64,000 nt of DNA from Flavobacterium hydatis (GCF_000737695.1 NZ_JPRM01000003.1:1-64000), one strand, 5' to 3'. Shown: positions 35,029 to 44,478, numbered from the stretch's first letter. Program-made: numbers and translations. The notes: generated from the letters alone by a model not told the origin.

Positions 35029-36918
35029 ATGGCAATGGATACCAATTTAGCTTTAGTTTTAGTATTAGCTCCTTTTTTAGGATTTTTAATCAATGTTTTC
35101 TTTGGAAAAAGTCTAGGAAAGACAGTTTCTGGCGCTATAGGAACTCTTTCTGTAGTGGTTTCATTTGCTGTTAGTATTTATTTTTTCCTTCAAATAAATC
35201 AGACTCAACAACCTATCAGCATTTCTTTATTTGAATGGATTCAGATAAGTAATTTTAAAGTTGATTTAGGTTTCTTATTAGATCAATTGTCATTGCTTTG
35301 GTTACTTTTTGTAACGGGTATTGGTTCTTTGATTCACTTATACTCTATCAGCTATATGCATGATGATGAGAAAATGCACCAGTTTTTTGCTTACTTAAAC
35401 CTGTTTGTGTTTTTCATGATTACACTAGTTGTTGGTAGTAACTTATTAGTATTATTCATTGGTTGGGAAGGTGTAGGACTTTGTTCTTACTTACTAATCG
35501 GTTTCTGGTATAAAAACCAAGAGTATAATGATGCGGCTAAAAAAGCTTTTATCATGAACAGAATTGGAGATTTAGGATTATTGGTTGGTATTTTTATCAT
35601 CGGTTCTATGTTCTCTTCTCTAGATTACTCAACTATAAAAACGGCAATCGCTACTGCAACTGACTTAAATGTTCCGTTACTTTCTTTAGCTGCTTTTTGT
35701 TTGTTTATTGGTGCTTGTGGTAAATCGGCTCAAATCCCATTATACACATGGTTGCCTGATGCGATGGCTGGACCAACTCCGGTTTCTGCATTAATTCACG
35801 CGGCTACAATGGTAACTGCTGGTATCTTTATGATTACCAGATTAAACTTTGTTTTTGATTTAACTCCAGATGTTCAGAGCTTAATTGCAATTATTGGAGC
35901 AATAACTTCTCTTGTTGCTGCTACAATTGGTCTGGTTCAAAATGATATTAAAAAAGTATTGGCTTACTCTACTGTTTCGCAATTAGGATTGATGTTTTTA
36001 GCATTAGGTTTAGGTGCTTACGAAGTAGCAGTTTTCCACGTTATAACACACGCTTTCTTTAAGGCTTGTTTATTCTTGGGTTCTGGTTCTGTAATTCATG
36101 CATTACATGGTGAACAAGATATGCGTAAAATGGGTGGTTTGCGTAAAGCAATGCCTGTTACGTTTATTACAATGCTTGTTTCTTCATTGGCAATATCGGG
36201 AGTTCCATTATTTTCTGGATTCTTCTCGAAAGATGAGATATTATTGACTGCTTTTCATCATAATATTTCTCTTTATGTTGTTGCATCGGTTGCATCTATC
36301 ATGACTGCTTTTTATATGTTTAGACTGATGTTCTTAACTTTCTTTAAAGATTTTAGAGGAACGGAACACCAAAAAAGTCATTTACACGAAAGTCCTGCTT
36401 TAATCACTTTTCCATTAATTGTTTTAGCAATCTTGGCTACTTTTGGCGGATTGATAAGCTTACCTGGAAATAGCTGGTTGAATACTTATTTAGCTCCGTT
36501 ATTTACAAAAGTAGCTGGCGAAGCACATCACTTAGGCGCTACTGAATATACTTTAATGGGTGTTGCTGTTATTGGTGGTTTAGTTGGAATTTTTATTGCC
36601 TACTTAAAATACATCAAACAAGATAATGTACCTGGTGAAGATGAATCTATAACTGGAGTTGCAAAGGTATTATACAACAAGTATTATGTTGATGAAGCTT
36701 ACGATTTTGTATTTGTACGCTCTATTAATGGATTATCTAAATTCTTTAGAGATTATGTTGAAACAAGTATATCAGCACTTGTTTTCGGATTAGGAAAAGT
36801 AACCAATGAGATAAGTTATCAAGGTAGAAAATTACAAAGCGGAAGTATCGGTTTATATTTGTTTGCTTTTGTTTTGGGTCTTTGTGCCATTGTTTCTTAT
36901 ATATTTTTAGCTCAATAA
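35029..36918 (+). CDS. nuoL: NADH-quinone oxidoreductase subunit L
   Basis: This 629-residue Mrp-type antiporter-like subunit is the distal proton pump. The conserved Glu is in FIGWEGVGLCSYLLIGFWY near 145 and the channel Lys in CGKSAQIPLYTWLPDAMAGP near 238. The long lateral helix is expected near the C-terminus (about 550-600). The start chosen follows the nuoK stop directly; a second Met two codons later is equally possible. nuoM follows after 10 nt. Confidence 0.96.
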   Translation: MAMDTNLALVLVLAPFLGFLINVFFGKSLGKTVSGAIGTLSVVVSFAVSIYFFLQINQTQQPISISLFEWIQISNFKVDLGFLLDQLSLLWLLFVTGIGSLIHLYSISYMHDDEKMHQFFAYLNLFVFFMITLVVGSNLLVLFIGWEGVGLCSYLLIGFWYKNQEYNDAAKKAFIMNRIGDLGLLVGIFIIGSMFSSLDYSTIKTAIATATDLNVPLLSLAAFCLFIGACGKSAQIPLYTWLPDAMAGPTPVSALIHAATMVTAGIFMITRLNFVFDLTPDVQSLIAIIGAITSLVAATIGLVQNDIKKVLAYSTVSQLGLMFLALGLGAYEVAVFHVITHAFFKACLFLGSGSVIHALHGEQDMRKMGGLRKAMPVTFITMLVSSLAISGVPLFSGFFSKDEILLTAFHHNISLYVVASVASIMTAFYMFRLMFLTFFKDFRGTEHQKSHLHESPALITFPLIVLAILATFGGLISLPGNSWLNTYLAPLFTKVAGEAHHLGATEYTLMGVAVIGGLVGIFIAYLKYIKQDNVPGEDESITGVAKVLYNKYYVDEAYDFVFVRSINGLSKFFRDYVETSISALVFGLGKVTNEISYQGRKLQSGSIGLYLFAFVLGLCAIVSYIFLAQ

Positions 36919-36928
36919 TTTAATAACT

Positions 36929-38368
36929 ATGAACGTTTCTCTTATATTAATTATACTTTTAATTGGTGCATTTGTCACTTATTTTGTTGGTGATAAACTA
37001 GCTTCAAAAGTAGCTTTGTTCTTTAGTTTGGCCGCTTTAGGTTGTTCGATTGTATTGTTAAATCATTATAATCTTGGCGAAAGCATCAGCTATATTAGCC
37101 AATGGATTATTCAGCCTAAAATTTCATTTGTATTAAATGCAGATGGATTGGGTATTGCAATGTTATTGCTTACAACTGCTTTAACGCCTATAATCATTTT
37201 CTCTTCGTTTGGGAACTCTTACCCAAATGCAAAAGGATTCTATGCTTTGATTTTATTCATGGCATTTGCAATGGTAGGAACTTTCCTTGCTGCAGATGGT
37301 TTGTTATATTATATTTTCTGGGAATTATCATTAATCCCTATTTATTTCATTGCCTTAATTTGGGGTAATGGTGATACTGAAGAACGCAGAAAAGCGGTAG
37401 TTAAATTCTTTATCTACACTCTTGCAGGTTCATTGTTTATGCTTGTAGCATTTGTTTACTTATATACAAAAGCAGGTAGCTTCTTATTGACTGATTTATA
37501 CGAAGTAGATTTATCTGCAACGGAACAACTTTGGATTTTCTTGGCTTTCTTCTTAGCTTATGCTATTAAGATTCCTCTTATTCCTTTTCATACTTGGCAA
37601 GCAAGTGTATACCAAAAAGCTCCTACTGCAGGAACAATGCTTTTATCTGGTATCATGCTAAAAATGGGATTGTATAGTATCATCCGTTGGCAATTGCCAA
37701 TTGCACCGATTCCTGCAAAAGAATACATGTCTGTATTTATTGGGTTGGGTATTGCTGGTGTAATCTATGGTTCTATTGTTGCATTAAGGCAAAAAGACTT
37801 AAAAAAATTACTTGCTTATTCTTCCTTAGCTCACGTTGGGTTAATTGCTGCAGGTACTTATACATTAACTGCTGATGGTTTAAGCGGATCTGTTTTACAA
37901 ATGATTGCACACGGTTTTGTGGTAGTTGGTTTGTTCTTGGCTGCTGAGATCATCTTCAGAAGATACGAAACCAGAGCTATTGCAGAAATGGGAGGAATTC
38001 GTTACCAATCGCCTAAGTTCACTTCGATGTTCTTAATTTTGGTATTGGCATCAGTTGCATTACCATCTACGTTTAACTTTGTTGGAGAGTTTACAGTTTT
38101 ATATAGCCTTTCTCAAATTAATATTTGGTTTGCCGTTATAGGTGGAACTACTATTATTCTTGGTGCTTACTATATGCTTAAGATGTTTCAACACGTAATG
38201 TTAGGTGAAACGAATACTAAACCTTTTGCTGATGTATCTATCTCTGAAGGAATTTCGCTTGTAGCAATTATAGCTGTATTATTCTTTTTTGGATTGTATC
38301 CAAAACCAATTACAGATTTGATTTCTCCAAGTTTAGATGTAATTTTAAAAGTTATACATAGAAATTAA
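36929..38368 (+). CDS. nuoM: NADH-quinone oxidoreductase subunit M
   Basis: This 479-residue antiporter-like proton-pumping subunit has about 14 helices. Its conserved Glu lies in YYIFWELSLIPIYFIALIWG near 133. The channel Lys is in the YAIKIPLIPFHTWQ helix and further conserved charge is in RQKDLKKLLAYSSLAHVG. A 145-nt AT-rich spacer precedes nuoN. Confidence 0.96.
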   Translation: MNVSLILIILLIGAFVTYFVGDKLASKVALFFSLAALGCSIVLLNHYNLGESISYISQWIIQPKISFVLNADGLGIAMLLLTTALTPIIIFSSFGNSYPNAKGFYALILFMAFAMVGTFLAADGLLYYIFWELSLIPIYFIALIWGNGDTEERRKAVVKFFIYTLAGSLFMLVAFVYLYTKAGSFLLTDLYEVDLSATEQLWIFLAFFLAYAIKIPLIPFHTWQASVYQKAPTAGTMLLSGIMLKMGLYSIIRWQLPIAPIPAKEYMSVFIGLGIAGVIYGSIVALRQKDLKKLLAYSSLAHVGLIAAGTYTLTADGLSGSVLQMIAHGFVVVGLFLAAEIIFRRYETRAIAEMGGIRYQSPKFTSMFLILVLASVALPSTFNFVGEFTVLYSLSQINIWFAVIGGTTIILGAYYMLKMFQHVMLGETNTKPFADVSISEGISLVAIIAVLFFFGLYPKPITDLISPSLDVILKVIHRN

Positions 38369-38513
38369 ATTTTAGAATAAAGTCTAACTATTTTTGATTT
38401 CAGATTTTATCTGGTTCTTAAAAAGTTAAGCTACTAAAGAATAAATAACACATTTTAAATAAAAATAAATTAGGGCATCATTAGTTTTAGATTCCTAAAT
38501 CAAAAAAACAAAA

Positions 38514-39884
38514 ATGAATACATTAATAGCTATAATAGGATTGGGTGTTTTTTGCCTACTGTTTGAAATTCTTAATTTAAGAAAAGCCATTATTCCAGTA
38601 ACTATAATTGGTTTATTAGGCGTTTTGGCAATAAACTATTCTGAGTTTGGTTTAACCGAAAGTTATTACAATAACATGATTGCTGTGAGTAAATACTCTA
38701 CGGCGTTTTCATCTTTGTTTATTGTTTTAACTATTTTCTTAGTGGCGTTGAGTTACAATTTCTACGAAGATCACCAAACTAAAATTTCTGATTATGTAGC
38801 CATAAAAATATTCTTATTGGCTGGTGCTGTTGCAATGGTTTCTTTTGGAAACTTAGCGATGTTCTTTTTAGGAATCGAAGTTTTATCTATCGCATTATAC
38901 GTATTAGCTGCAAGTGATAGAACTAAAATCAAAAGTAATGAAGCCGGAATGAAATATTTCTTGATGGGTTCTTTTGCTTCTGGTATTATCTTATTCGGAA
39001 TCTGTTTGATTTACGGTGCTATGGGTAGTTTTGATGTAGTTGAAATTAGCGACTTATCTCAATCTGCTGAGTTGCCTATTTGGTTCCCAATTGGTATTGT
39101 ATTATTAACTGTTGGTATGTTGTTTAAAGTTGCTGCTGTTCCTTTCCACTTTTGGGCTCCAGATGTTTACGAAGGTTCTCCTGCTTTAACAACTGCTTTA
39201 ATGAGTACTTTGGCAAAAGTTGTTGCTATTGCTACTTTATACAAACTATTAACGATATTGAATGCGGAACTTTCTGAAAGTTATGTAATCGTAATCGTAA
39301 TTGTTTCGATGTTGTCTATGACTGTTGGTAATATTATGGCATTACGCCAAGTTAACGTAAAACGTATGCTTGCTTACTCTGGTATCTCGCATGCTGGTTT
39401 CATGTTAATGACATTATTAACTTTAGCTACTTCTGCAGGAACTCTTTTATATTACACAACTGCTTATGCATTAGCAGGTATTGCTGCTTTTAGCGTTATA
39501 TTATATGTTTGTAAAAATCAAGATAACGAGGATATCACTAATTTCCACGGTTTAGGAAAAACAAATCCTTTATTAGCAGCAATCCTTACGGCTTCGCTTT
39601 TATCGATGGCTGGTATTCCGATTTTTGCTGGATTCTTTGCTAAGTTATTCTTGTTTAATCAAGTATTACAAGCTGGTTATTTAGCATTAGTAATTGTTGC
39701 TGTAATTAACTCTATCATAAGTGTTGGTTATTACTTCAAATTAATATTAGCAATGTACACTAAAGAACCTAACGAAACTCGTACAGGAAGACCTTTCCTT
39801 ATTTATGCTGTTGCAGTAGTTTCTATACTATTAAACATCGTGATTGGTTTATTCCCTTCTTTAGTTTTAGATCTTTTGAACTAA
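38514..39884 (+). CDS. nuoN: NADH-quinone oxidoreductase subunit N
   Basis: This 456-residue antiporter-like subunit is the last gene of the operon. The conserved Glu lies in FLGIEVLSIALYVLAAS near 122. Channel Lys and His positions lie in FKVAAVPFHFWAPDVYEGSP and RQVNVKRMLAYSGISHAG. In this phylum it completes complex I, which oxidises NADH, reduces menaquinone and pumps protons. The 145-nt spacer before it holds a TTTCAGATTTTATC segment and no clear promoter. A strong terminator follows 20 nt after the stop. Confidence 0.96.
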   Translation: MNTLIAIIGLGVFCLLFEILNLRKAIIPVTIIGLLGVLAINYSEFGLTESYYNNMIAVSKYSTAFSSLFIVLTIFLVALSYNFYEDHQTKISDYVAIKIFLLAGAVAMVSFGNLAMFFLGIEVLSIALYVLAASDRTKIKSNEAGMKYFLMGSFASGIILFGICLIYGAMGSFDVVEISDLSQSAELPIWFPIGIVLLTVGMLFKVAAVPFHFWAPDVYEGSPALTTALMSTLAKVVAIATLYKLLTILNAELSESYVIVIVIVSMLSMTVGNIMALRQVNVKRMLAYSGISHAGFMLMTLLTLATSAGTLLYYTTAYALAGIAAFSVILYVCKNQDNEDITNFHGLGKTNPLLAAILTASLLSMAGIPIFAGFFAKLFLFNQVLQAGYLALVIVAVINSIISVGYYFKLILAMYTKEPNETRTGRPFLIYAVAVVSILLNIVIGLFPSLVLDLLN

Positions 39885-39904
39885 TCCTAATTACATAAAA
39901 ATAC

Positions 39905-39938
39905 AAGCCATCAAGTTTAAAACTTGGTGGCTTTTTTG
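39905..39938 (+). terminator. Terminator of the nuo operon
   Basis: AAGCCATCAAGTTT pairs with AAACTTGGTGGCTT (one G-U pair), followed by T residues. Confidence 0.88.
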
Positions 39939-39941
39939 TTT

Positions 39942-40017
39942 AAACCATTTAAGTAATTTAAGAAAATATAAGCTTCAGCTATTTTCCTTTAATTAACTTA
40001 TATGACTTAAATGGTTA
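39942..40017. repeat. ACCATnTAAGT-type inverted repeat, copy 1
   Basis: AACCATTTAAGTAATTTAAG on the left is mirrored by CTTATATGACTTAAATGGTT on the right. A second member of the family is at 53941-54007. Confidence 0.75.
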
Positions 40018-40098
40018 GCTTTTCATTTTTTATAGCTTCATTAATATCGCAGATTTCTTTAAAGCTATGCAGAATGAATTGCGTTCAGTAAATTCTCT

Positions 40099-40158
40099 CG
40101 CAAAGACGCCAAGGCGCAAAGTTTATATTTAATCGCTTGGCGGCTTTGCGACTTGGCG
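40099..40158. repeat. CGCAAAGACGC-type inverted repeat, copy 1
   Basis: CGCAAAGACGCCAAGGCGC on the left is mirrored by CTTGGCGGCTTTGCGACTTG on the right. A second member of the family is at 59303-59365. It is noticeably richer in GC than its surroundings. Confidence 0.8.
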
Positions 40159-40331
40159 TGAAACTACTACTTCTACCTTTATACGAGAAAGTGCTACTTG
40201 ATAGCATTGAACTAAATCATCGGGCAATTCATAAATAAAATGTGCTTAACAAATCTCTTCTTGGGATAAAAAAGGCATAATCCAATTGTTAAAATATTTA
40301 TAGCAATTAGACCAAATATCAAAATATGCGC

Positions 40332-40339
40332 TATATTTG
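40332..40339 (+). promoter_or_regulatory. -7 box before the Bax inhibitor-1 family gene
   Basis: TATATTTG matches TANNTTTG, 25 nt before the chosen ATG at 40365. No TTG lies at the usual distance. The box falls inside the longer open frame, which supports the later start. Confidence 0.5.
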
Positions 40340-40364
40340 GTACGTTTTAAAATCAAAATATATT

Positions 40365-41141
40365 ATGGCTTTCAATTCTAACAATCCGTTTTTAAGTAAC
40401 AAACGTTTCTCTCCAACATCGGTTGCAGCTAAAAGTGACAATCCTCATCAAGCTAGAATTATCGATTACGGTAACGAGATGACATTATCTGGTACTATAA
40501 ATAAAACTCTTATCTTATTTTTATTGCTTACTGCTACTGCAATGATTACTTGGTGGATGTCTTTTAACGGTATCAACCCTATGCTTCCTACTATTGGTGG
40601 AGCAATCGTTGGATTAATTTTAGTTGTAGTCGCAGCATTCAAACCACAACTTTCTCCATACTTGGCTCCAGGTTATGCCTTGTTTGAAGGTTTATTTATT
40701 GGTGGAATATCCGCAATTTTTGAAGCAATGTATCCTGGAATCGTGATTCAGGCTGTTGGTGCTACATTTGTAACATTTATGGTTTGTCTTGGTTTATATA
40801 AATTTAAAATCGTAAAAGTAACAGAGCAATTTAAATCAGTGGTTATGGCTGCTACATTAGCAATTGCTACTTACTACTTAATCTCTTGGTTATTTTCGAT
40901 GTTTACAAGCTTTACACCTGTACATTACGGTAACTCTATGATGAGTATTGGTATTAGCGTTTTTGTAATCGTTATTGCTGCTTTAAACCTATTCTTAGAT
41001 TTTGATAGAATCGAAGAAGGTGTGCAACAAAAAATGCCAAAATTTATGGAATGGTACGGTGCAATGGGATTAATGGTTACTCTTGTTTGGTTGTATATCG
41101 AATTCTTAAGATTATTATCTAAATTAAATAGCAAAAACTAA
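40365..41141 (+). CDS. Bax inhibitor-1/YccA family membrane protein
   Basis: This 258-residue protein has seven predicted membrane helices after a polar N-terminus (MAFNSNNPFLSNKRFSP). FEGLFIGGISAIFEAMYPGI is a typical helix pair for the family, and the C-terminal helix ends EFLRLLSKLNSKN. Relatives of the UPF0005/BI-1 superfamily include calcium-leak channels and YccA, which modulates FtsH; neither role is shown here. The frame could start 13 codons earlier, but MAFNSNN is the conserved beginning. Monocistronic with its own -7 box and a terminator at 41159. Confidence 0.88.
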   Translation: MAFNSNNPFLSNKRFSPTSVAAKSDNPHQARIIDYGNEMTLSGTINKTLILFLLLTATAMITWWMSFNGINPMLPTIGGAIVGLILVVVAAFKPQLSPYLAPGYALFEGLFIGGISAIFEAMYPGIVIQAVGATFVTFMVCLGLYKFKIVKVTEQFKSVVMAATLAIATYYLISWLFSMFTSFTPVHYGNSMMSIGISVFVIVIAALNLFLDFDRIEEGVQQKMPKFMEWYGAMGLMVTLVWLYIEFLRLLSKLNSKN

Positions 41142-41158
41142 TACTTTTAAATACATAT

Positions 41159-41195
41159 AAAAAAGCCTTTTTGATTTTCAAAAAGGCTTTTTTTA
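41159..41195. terminator. Bidirectional terminator between convergent genes
   Basis: AAAAAGCCTTTTTGA pairs with TCAAAAAGGCTTTTT. It serves the plus-strand BI-1 gene and touches the stop codon of the convergent PAS gene. Confidence 0.88.
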
Positions 41196-41708
41196 TGCTG
41201 CTTTCTCAAAAGCTATGAAATGGGTTAGCTTCCCTTTTAAATTAAAAACAGGAAAAGCATTTACAGTACAGAGATAAGTTTCTCCGTTTTTCTTATAGTT
41301 AAGTAAAGTCTTTTCGAAAATTTCTTGAGATTCAATCGCTGCTCTGATCTCGTTTGTAGTAATAGAACTTGTTTCGGGTCCTTGAAACATTTTAGGTGTT
41401 TTACCCAAAACCTCAACTTCTGTATATCCTGTCATATTTACGATTCGGTTAGAAGCAAAAACTATCTTAAGCTCTAAATCGGTAATAACAACAACTTCAT
41501 CTTTCAATCGTTCTAAAACATCAAACTCGGATTCGTCCCAATTAAATTGCTTAGAGATATTGTTTACTCTTTGCCAATCGGTATAATTAGTTTTTAAGTC
41601 ATTTAAAAACTCATGATGAAAGTCCCATGAAATTACAGGGACAACATTGCAATTCATACCTTGATGGTATTTTGCAATTGCAGCATCATAAGCATCTAAA
41701 TTAAACAT
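41193..41708 (-). CDS. PAS-domain protein
   Basis: This 171-residue protein has a short N-terminal helical part and one PAS domain (about 65-171) with the features VVITDLELKIVFASNRIVNM, TGYTEVEVLGKTPKMFQGPE and the PAC part YLCTVNAFPVFNLKGKLTHF. The TGY...LGK...FQGP pattern resembles PAS/LOV-type sensors, but the photoactive Cys motif NCRFLQ is not present (KMFQGP instead), so flavin photochemistry is unlikely. There is no kinase, HTH or cyclase domain, so it would act through a partner. TACCTTTG, a TANNTTTG match, lies on its strand at 41725-41732. Confidence 0.8.
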   Translation of the reverse strand: MFNLDAYDAAIAKYHQGMNCNVVPVISWDFHHEFLNDLKTNYTDWQRVNNISKQFNWDESEFDVLERLKDEVVVITDLELKIVFASNRIVNMTGYTEVEVLGKTPKMFQGPETSSITTNEIRAAIESQEIFEKTLLNYKKNGETYLCTVNAFPVFNLKGKLTHFIAFEKAA

Positions 41709-41790
41709 AAATGATAGTTTTTATCAAAGGTAATAATGAAAACAACATCTATCATAGCGATATTACGCATTTAACGGTTGTTTAATCGAT

Positions 41791-42873
41791 TTAAAAGTCA
41801 AACTTGAGCTGTACAACAATAGCTTTCTTTTCTTCGGTATTAAGATTACTTAATGAAATTCCGAGTAATCGAACTGAATCTTTCATCCGTTCCTGATACA
41901 ATAACTCTTTTATTGTTTCCATTATCAAACTTTTGTCGGCAATAAAATAGGGCAATGTTTTACTTCTGGTTTGCTGAGTAAAATCGCTATACTTAATTTT
42001 AAGTGTAACTGTTTTTCCAGAAACCTTATGCCTTTTTAAACGTCTTTCTAATGAAATTGCAATTCGCTCGAGTTGTTCTAACATAAAAATTTCCGAAGAA
42101 AGATTGACATCAAAAGTATGTTCTGCTGCGACCGACTTTGTAATTCTATCTGCTTTGACTTCGCTGTTATGAACTCCACGCACAACATGATAATAAAAAG
42201 TGCCTGATTTACCGAAATGCTTTTCGAGAAACTCCAGACTTTTACTTTTTAAATCAGTACCAGTAAATATCCCAAGCTGGTACATTTTTTCGGTTGTAAC
42301 CTTCCCTACTCCATAAAATTTTCGAATAGGTAATTCTTCGAGAAAAGGAACAACCTCATCTGGATTAACCGTTTTTTGTCCGTTTGGTTTATTATAATCA
42401 CTAGCTACTTTTGCTACAAATTTATTAATCGAAATTCCTGCTGAAGCTGTTATACCAACTTCATTAAAAATTCGCTGTCTTATTTCTTGTGCCAATAAAC
42501 TTGCACTCGGATTTCCTTTTTTATTAACGGTAACATCCAGATAAGCTTCGTCTAGCGAAAGCGGCTCGACTAAGTCTGTATATTCATGAAAGATTTTATG
42601 AATTTTTCTTGATATCTCTTTATATCTATCAAAACGGGGCGGTACAAAAATAAGTTCTGGACAATATTTCTTGGCAAGAACTCCGCTGATTGCACTACGA
42701 ACTCCAAACTTACGAGCTTCGTAACTTGCTGCAGATACAACTCCACGATTTTCTGATCCGCCAACAGCAAGGGGTTTACCTCTCAAAAAAGGATTATCCA
42801 TTTGCTCTACCGAAGCATAAAATGCGTCCATATCTATATGGATAATTTTTCGATATGTAGGCATTTCAGACAT
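41791..42873 (-). CDS. dinB: DNA polymerase IV (Y family)
   Basis: This 360-residue translesion polymerase has metal ligands Asp14 (HIDMDAFYAS) and Asp108-Glu109 (LSLDEAYLD). The steric-gate position is Tyr19. The thumb HhH region reads IRKFYGVGKVTTEKMYQLGI and the little-finger domain is at about 240-350. The C-terminal QLKFDF resembles the beta-clamp binding motif QLxLF. On its strand TAAATTTG sits at 42878-42885, only 5 nt upstream of the first ATG, so the message may be leaderless or start at the Met three codons later. No LexA-type palindrome was recognised. Confidence 0.94.
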   Translation of the reverse strand: MSEMPTYRKIIHIDMDAFYASVEQMDNPFLRGKPLAVGGSENRGVVSAASYEARKFGVRSAISGVLAKKYCPELIFVPPRFDRYKEISRKIHKIFHEYTDLVEPLSLDEAYLDVTVNKKGNPSASLLAQEIRQRIFNEVGITASAGISINKFVAKVASDYNKPNGQKTVNPDEVVPFLEELPIRKFYGVGKVTTEKMYQLGIFTGTDLKSKSLEFLEKHFGKSGTFYYHVVRGVHNSEVKADRITKSVAAEHTFDVNLSSEIFMLEQLERIAISLERRLKRHKVSGKTVTLKIKYSDFTQQTRSKTLPYFIADKSLIMETIKELLYQERMKDSVRLLGISLSNLNTEEKKAIVVQLKFDF

Positions 42874-43077
42874 GCTACAAATTTAGACAGGAAACTGTTA
42901 TAATGGATTCTAATGACACCAAAAAATTTTGATAAATACGTTAAATTTTATCTATAATCTGGTAAACCAAAACAATCCAGATCAACGTAATAAATTATAC
43001 AAAATAGATAATCTAACATTTTTGTAATAATAAGAAACATTAACAACTGAATAAGCAAAAACCAAATCAATTTCTGC

Positions 43078-43085
43078 TATTTTTG
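43078..43085 (+). promoter_or_regulatory. -7 box before the phosphatase gene
   Basis: TATTTTTG matches TANNTTTG, 23 nt before the ATG at 43109. No TTG at the usual distance. Confidence 0.45.
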
Positions 43086-43108
43086 TAAGTACATTACAAA
43101 ATATTAAA

Positions 43109-43834
43109 ATGAGAACATTCGTTATCGGCGATATACATGGTGGCTTGAGGGCTTTGAAACAAGTCATGGAAAGAGCCGCTGTAACAGACAAAGACACCTT
43201 GATTTTCTTGGGTGATTACGTAGACGGTTGGAGCCAGTCGCCGCAAGTAATTGATTTTTTAATAGACCTCAGACAAAAACAAAACTGCATTTGCATTCGT
43301 GGTAATCATGATGATTTACTACAACAATGGATGAGGGACGGTAAAAACAACGAATTATGGTACCATCACGGTGGCGAAGCAACTGTGCTTGCATACGAAT
43401 CGATAAGCGACAGCCATAAAGAAATACATATTGCTTTTTTTGAATCATTACAAAATTACTATTTAGACTCTCAAAACAGATTATTTGTTCATGCTGGTTT
43501 TAGCAATATGAATGGGGTTACTTATGAGTATTCGAGTGAAGCCTTTTATTGGGACAGAACACTCTGGGAAACCGCTCTGGCATTAGATCCGAATATGAAA
43601 ACTGATTCTTTATTTTATCCAAAAAGATTAAAACACTATAAAGAAATTTATATAGGTCATACTCCTGTTACAAGAATACATGAAACTGTTCCTGTACAAA
43701 AAGCTAATGTATGGAATGTTGATACTGGAGCTGCATTTACAGGAAGATTAACAATTATGGACGTTGACACTAAGGAGTTTTGGCAAAGCGAACCTTTAAA
43801 CGAACTCTATTTTGACGAAAAAGGTAGGAATTAA
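43109..43834 (+). CDS. PPP-family metallophosphoesterase (Ser/Thr phosphatase-like)
   Basis: This 241-residue protein has the signature motifs of calcineurin-like PPP phosphatases in order: GDIHGGLRAL (Asp8, His10), FLGDYVDGWSQS, IRGNHDDLL and a late GHTPVTR, with HAGF between. These ligands bind two metal ions. Size and motifs match bacterial PrpA/PrpB or bis(5'-nucleosyl)tetraphosphatase-type enzymes; which of these applies cannot be read from sequence. No signal peptide, so cytoplasmic. It stands alone with its own -7 box, 46 nt before a gene for an outer-membrane protein. Confidence 0.88.
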   Translation: MRTFVIGDIHGGLRALKQVMERAAVTDKDTLIFLGDYVDGWSQSPQVIDFLIDLRQKQNCICIRGNHDDLLQQWMRDGKNNELWYHHGGEATVLAYESISDSHKEIHIAFFESLQNYYLDSQNRLFVHAGFSNMNGVTYEYSSEAFYWDRTLWETALALDPNMKTDSLFYPKRLKHYKEIYIGHTPVTRIHETVPVQKANVWNVDTGAAFTGRLTIMDVDTKEFWQSEPLNELYFDEKGRN

Positions 43835-43847
43835 GATATAAAAAAAC

Positions 43848-43855
43848 TACTTTTG
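43848..43855 (+). promoter_or_regulatory. -7 box before the small outer-membrane protein gene
   Basis: TACTTTTG matches TANNTTTG, 25 nt before the ATG at 43881. Confidence 0.45.
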
Positions 43856-43880
43856 CAAAAAAATTAAATCAATAAATTTT

Positions 43881-44405
43881 ATGAAAAAGATTATTACACT
43901 TGCGTTTTTATTGGCATTTGGTTTAACTCAAGCACAACAAGCTTTTAGTGGTAAAGGTGACACTAAGGTTAATATTGGTGCAAACATTCAAGATGGTGGT
44001 TCTGGTATTCAGGCTTCTATTGACTTCGGTCTTGGAGAAAATTTCTCAGTCGGATTTGTTTCAAATTACTTATTAGGAGTAAATGAATATTCAGGTTTTT
44101 ATGGTGTAACTCAATATTATGGTACAAAACCAGATTTTCAAGATCGTTTTGATGCTAAAGTTAGATTTAATGCTAACCTAGGAAGCGTTATTAATGTAGA
44201 TAAAAAATTAGACGTTTATCCTGGATTAAGCTTAGGTTTAAGAAATTTTGGTGGTCACGTTGGTGGTCGTTATTTCTTTACTGATGGTTTTGGAGTATTC
44301 ACTGAGCTTGGATTTCCTATTGCAAAATACGGAAATGATGATAGAGTGTTTTACAACTTAAACAATCAATTTACTTTTAGTTTAGGAGCTTCTTTCAATT
44401 TGTAA
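43881..44405 (+). CDS. Small outer-membrane beta-barrel protein
   Basis: This 174-residue protein has a signal peptide (MKKIITLAFLLAFGLTQAQ). Alternating hydrophobic strands rich in Gly and aromatic residues follow (DTKVNIGANIQDGGSGIQAS, FSVGFVSNYLLGV, FTFSLGASFNL), ending at a strand. It should form an eight-stranded barrel. The family is common in flavobacteria (I believe DUF6646) and has no assigned function. It has its own -7 box and a strong terminator, so it is a single-gene unit. Confidence 0.75.
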   Translation: MKKIITLAFLLAFGLTQAQQAFSGKGDTKVNIGANIQDGGSGIQASIDFGLGENFSVGFVSNYLLGVNEYSGFYGVTQYYGTKPDFQDRFDAKVRFNANLGSVINVDKKLDVYPGLSLGLRNFGGHVGGRYFFTDGFGVFTELGFPIAKYGNDDRVFYNLNNQFTFSLGASFNL

Positions 44406-44437
44406 AAGATACATACGCAAAAGCGTACAAATATTTA

Positions 44438-44478
44438 AAAAGACGATTTTGGAAATTTCAAAATCGTCTTTTTTTTAT
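44438..44478 (+). terminator. Terminator after the outer-membrane protein gene
   Basis: AAAGACGATTTTG pairs with CAAAATCGTCTTT and is followed by a T-run. Confidence 0.92.

Larger units (their letters stand above)
39885..40364. other. 480-nt gene-free region after nuoN
   Basis: It holds the nuo terminator, two unrelated palindromic repeats (39942-40017 and 40099-40158) and a candidate -7 box for the next gene. I see no RNA gene or small reading frame that stands out. Confidence 0.6.

Noticed and set aside
41193..41708. LOV photoreceptor.
   Set aside because: The flavin-binding Cys motif is missing (KMFQGP where NCRFLQ is expected).
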